The position numbers and the translations under genes are program-made. From JAYPHU01 sp038127535 (GTDB taxonomy: Bacteria; Pseudomonadota; Alphaproteobacteria; Rhodospirillales; UBA2165), in contig JAYPHU010000050.1 in assembly GCA_038127535.1 (NCBI GenBank), forward strand, positions 1-15,792: 15,792 nt of DNA. Reading direction: 5' to 3'. Under the pieces are notes generated by a model that searched no databases, had not been told where the DNA came from, and worked only from the letters and a program-made list of their open reading frames with translations. Numbering within the stretch: the stretch's first letter is position 1; each line of letters begins with the position of its first letter. Shown piece after piece: positions 13,475 to 15,792 of the stretch.

Positions 13475-13783
13475 CTATTTCTCCGAAAAGTAGCTGGCCA
13501 AGGCATCGATCTCGGCGTCGGTGAAGCCCTTGGAAATCCGCATCATCACGGTCGAGGGTCGTTTGCCGGACCGGAAATTCTTCATGCTCGAAACGATGAA
13601 GCCTTTTGACTTACCGGCGATGCTCGGCATATCGCCCCGGCTTTTGCCGTTGGTGCCATGGCAGGAAAAGCAGGTGTTGGCGAGAACGACGCCGGACGCC
13701 ATTTCCGCTTTCGCGGGTGCGGTGGACAAATATGCCGCCGCGGCAACCCCCAAAAAGCCCAAGAATGTTCTTTTAAGTGTCAT
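13475..13783 (-). CDS. fccA: Cytochrome c subunit of flavocytochrome c sulfide dehydrogenase
   Basis: 102-residue class I monoheme cytochrome c, periplasmic, the electron acceptor of FccB. Residues 1-26 are a Sec signal (K4-R5, Ala-rich core, A-K-A26 cleavage). The heme motif is C38-F-S-C41-H42-G, and the axial Met is probably M80 or M81 in S-T-V-M-M-R-I-S-K-G, just before the final helix T-D-A-E-I-D-A-L-A-S-Y-F. ATG 13783 is chosen: an in-frame start further upstream (13864) would put 27 unlikely residues before the signal, whereas GGGG near 13791-13796 precedes this ATG. It is transcribed ahead of fccB with a 9-base gap. The single-heme form is shorter than the diheme FccA of some purple sulfur bacteria. 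Confidence 0.9.
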   Translation of the reverse strand: MTLKRTFLGFLGVAAAAYLSTAPAKAEMASGVVLANTCFSCHGTNGKSRGDMPSIAGKSKGFIVSSMKNFRSGKRPSTVMMRISKGFTDAEIDALASYFSEK

Positions 13784-14036
13784 GGATTTTACCCCGTTGT
13801 GGTTGATGTATTTCACATTTTCTATTGCTCTAATAAAAATCCTTATGGTGCTCAAGATTATCAAGCAACCATTTTATAGTTCAGCCTGGCGTGCCCGGAT
13901 AAGTACAGCGAAAGGTGAGAGTTGCTGGTCCGCGGCGGTTCAGGCATGTGGTTCCCAAAAATGATTGTTTAGAGCCAACAGAATACCTCAAGTTGGCCAA
14001 TCAGTGCGCCGATCGTCTAAACTGTAAATCCGATTG
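13784..14036. other. Intergenic stretch upstream of fccA
   Basis: Together with the repeat at 14037-14110 this fills the gap between fccA and the next gene. The A+T-rich part near 13800-13880 is the likely fccA promoter region, although no clear -35/-10 pair was found. A short plus-strand stretch at about 13973-14018 would read E-P-T-E-Y-L-K-L-A-N-Q-C-A, which may be a gene scrap. Nothing firmer is visible. Confidence 0.4.
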
Positions 14037-14110
14037 GTCTGCTATGCAGCCGAAAGCAGACGCGTGCACTCAGATAGGTCTACGGCTGAAGATGACCCGA
14101 AGCAGACATC
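14037..14110. repeat. Dispersed repeat copy B with hairpin unit
   Basis: GTCTGCT (14037-14043) and AGCAGAC (14055-14061) are perfect 7-bp arms around 11 bases. AGCAGAC recurs at 14101-14107. Bases 14059-14098 match 9077-9116 at 38 of 40 positions, and 14093-14109 resembles 7904-7920 in reverse. This is the fullest copy of the family in the window, and it lies between fccA and the lyase-like gene. Confidence 0.75.
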
Positions 14111-14187
14111 ACAATCTCAGTCGCCATAGATCGGAATCAGGTCCCGGCTCGTCGCCCCAGATAACAGTATGAAGATTAATTGTAAGC

Positions 14188-15447
14188 TTATTTTGAGTGT
14201 CCGGTTTTTGCAGCCGCATAAATACACCCTAGCCCGAATCCAACCATTCCCTCTTTCACTGCCTGGCGGAAGGCGCCGCTTAACATATCCTCCAATGCAG
14301 TGGTCAGAGTAGAATCTGGGTATCGATACGCATAAATATAAAACCATGAATGACCGTTTGGCATCTTGTCGATTGTATTGCGGAAATCCTGCTTTCCTTG
14401 CTCGTAAACACCGTTGTGTGCAACCTTTGCCCACTTATCCATGAATGCGTTGTCTCTGTAACCATTTATAAAGAGGGACCCGGCAAGTTCGATCCTCCGA
14501 TCCAAGTCCTTTGGAATAGAAACGCCAAACCGCCTAGCTACTTCCAGTGAAACCATGGTTTCGTGCATGGCTGAGTGGTGGTACCAAAGTGCCTTATTCC
14601 CGCGGGTTGTCCGGTCTTTAAGAGCGCCATCATCTAACACCTGGGTATCAAGATGTTCGATAAGCTTCTGAACCAGCTTAGTGGGGTCCTTGCCGCGTCG
14701 ATGAAGATCAAGAATTTTTGGCCAATACCACCCATGATCCAACCCAAAATAGACCTTCGAAGGTTTCTTGTTTCTGTCGAAAAAGTCACCAAACCATTTG
14801 GTGATTTTCGTATGGCGGGGATCGTTTCGCAGATAATCGGCCAGTGTGAAATAGTAGCCGTTTGCGAGCTTCATTACCCACATTTGTACCGTACTGAAAT
14901 CTTTCGAATCCGATAAATCCTGCCCGTCGCGTTGTTTCCATTCCGTACAACCCTCGGTCAGGCGCCCATTTCGGGTACACGACTTCGTTTGCAAAAGTGC
15001 GTTGTTTTCTGCCCAGCGCGTAAGTGCGTTTAATGCCAATTCCTTATCTTCATGAGTGTTTGAAGCCCATGCGTCGGTCATCACTTCAGATAAACGCAAG
15101 ACAAAACGACCTGTGAGGCGAGCAAATTCGACGTCTTGTTCGTTGTCCATTCGACTATTGTAACCAACAATTTTTTCAGGAACCGGATACTCCGTCAGAT
15201 ATCTCTTTATTTCTCTCTTGGCGCTTTGATTTGATGAAGAACAATATTTTCGTTTAGCGGCAGGATCCGCCCGTGAAAAATCTAAGAGGACCTCACTCGG
15301 AACGATGAAGTTGAAGGTCTCAGCTCGGATACTATAGGCAAAAACGAACTGTATCATGCAAATTAGAAAAATCGATTTGCCGATAACAACCACTTTGCAC
15401 CACTTTGCTAGGGAAATTTTAGCGATCAGTGTCGAAAATGTGGCCAC
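14188..15447 (-). CDS. Exported alginate-lyase-family-like protein
   Basis: 419 residues. The N-terminal segment (about 18-39, hydrophobic, followed by S-I-R-A42) is a long signal peptide or anchor, so the protein acts in the periplasm or at the membrane. The mature part is helical, with aromatic- and His-rich motifs (W-Y-H-H-S-A-M-H-E-T-M-V, F-G-L-D-H-G-W-Y-W-P, N-G-H-S-W-F-Y-I-Y-A-Y-R-Y). This resembles the alpha/alpha-toroid alginate lyase family (poly-mannuronate cleavage), but activity on alginate is not established. C-T-R-N..E-G-C suggests a disulfide. The start is GTG 15447, supported by AGGGAGGAA directly upstream (plus strand TTCCTCCCT, 15452-15460). No other polysaccharide genes are adjacent. 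Lower G+C than fccAB suggests separate acquisition. Confidence 0.6.
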   Translation of the reverse strand: MATFSTLIAKISLAKWCKVVVIGKSIFLICMIQFVFAYSIRAETFNFIVPSEVLLDFSRADPAAKRKYCSSSNQSAKREIKRYLTEYPVPEKIVGYNSRMDNEQDVEFARLTGRFVLRLSEVMTDAWASNTHEDKELALNALTRWAENNALLQTKSCTRNGRLTEGCTEWKQRDGQDLSDSKDFSTVQMWVMKLANGYYFTLADYLRNDPRHTKITKWFGDFFDRNKKPSKVYFGLDHGWYWPKILDLHRRGKDPTKLVQKLIEHLDTQVLDDGALKDRTTRGNKALWYHHSAMHETMVSLEVARRFGVSIPKDLDRRIELAGSLFINGYRDNAFMDKWAKVAHNGVYEQGKQDFRNTIDKMPNGHSWFYIYAYRYPDSTLTTALEDMLSGAFRQAVKEGMVGFGLGCIYAAAKTGHSK

Positions 15448-15459
15448 GGATTTCCTCCC

Positions 15460-15485
15460 TGATCTGTTTTATGATGATCAGATCA
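15460..15485. repeat. Inverted repeat upstream of the lyase-like gene
   Basis: TGATCTG (15460-15466) and CAGATCA (15479-15485) are perfect 7-bp arms with a 12-base spacer, touching the ribosome site of the gene starting at 15447. The palindrome CAATCGATTG follows at 15484-15493. Either could be an operator. Confidence 0.45.
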
Positions 15486-15493
15486 ATCGATTG

Positions 15494-15792
15494 GGGTATC
15501 TTTATCAATCGTGGTACTCGCGTTGTGGGTGCCCACCCGCACTTCATCATAATATATAATTTGGGTCGGCAGTAACACTATGAGCGTAGACGATTGGCAC
15601 GGCACAAATCATTGGTAAATTTAAAATGCGCATGAACGGCTTAAAATAATCTCGATTGGGCAATTCTAGTCATATATTTTCCAATTCGGATAGCACAGAA
15701 ACAAGTTGCCAATCCGATAAAAAGAAAATACCCGCTAATGGCTATGAACGGCGGTGACTACTCTCCAATTTTGAAGTCTGAACTTTATCCGC
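15494..15792. other. A+T-rich intergenic end of window
   Basis: No open frame of believable length or composition, no RNA gene and no clear repeat were found. It presumably includes the promoter of the minus-strand lyase-like gene. A short GTGGG/CCCAC inverted repeat near 15525-15537 is the only structure noticed. Confidence 0.4.

Noticed and set aside
13915..14172. 85-codon plus-strand frame between fccA and the lyase-like gene
   Set aside because: Its end is the translated repeat element. Only a short E-P-T-E-Y-L-K-L-A stretch looks protein-like.

Overview
The window looks like chromosomal DNA of an alphaproteobacterium, probably of a Rhodospirillales-like marine or sediment lineage. The grounds are codon use, a tripartite tricarboxylate-type (TTT) transporter, a flavocytochrome c sulfide dehydrogenase, an alphaproteobacterial-type small heat-shock protein, and dispersed extragenic hairpin repeats of a kind common in that class. 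The lineage is an inference. No rRNA, tRNA, CRISPR array or phage gene was seen.

Region 1 (about 1-7845, all + strand, visibly G+C-rich) is a compact catabolic cluster: a Cys-type (formylglycine) S1 sulfatase, a MarR-type regulator, a complete TTT transporter (tctC, tctB, tctA), a second Cys-type S1 sulfatase, and a metallo-beta-lactamase-fold hydrolase. The last four genes are joined by overlaps or a 9-base gap, and the hydrolase's ribosome site overlaps the preceding stop. A perfect 16-bp palindrome lies between marR and tctC, and a related site lies upstream of the first sulfatase. Neither sulfatase has a signal peptide. The simplest reading is that a sulfated carboxylate is imported intact and desulfated in the cytoplasm, with a MarR repressor sensing the substrate. 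The substrate is unknown, and no sulfatase-maturating enzyme is in the window.

Region 2 (about 7846-12120, mostly lower G+C) is an accessory patchwork. It holds a small secreted hypothetical protein, a VOC/glyoxalase-fold protein, a truncated IS3-type orfA spliced to a dispersed repeat, a DUF6279-like lipoprotein, an hsp20 gene broken by a nonsense codon and a one-base frameshift, an intact Prx5-type peroxiredoxin with a clear terminator, and the 3' remnant of a cupin gene that has no start codon.

Region 3 (12119-13783, - strand, G+C-rich) is an fccA-fccB operon (cytochrome c plus Tat-exported flavoprotein) for periplasmic sulfide oxidation, ending at a strong terminator. Region 4 (14188-15447, - strand, lower G+C) is an exported protein resembling the alginate lyase family, followed by about 345 bases without a gene.

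A family of short imperfect hairpins (GTCYGCT...AGCRGAC) recurs at 1-64, about 7904, 9077, 11618 and 14037-14110, mostly at the seams between these blocks. Two copies share 38 of 40 bases and bracket about 5 kb in direct orientation.
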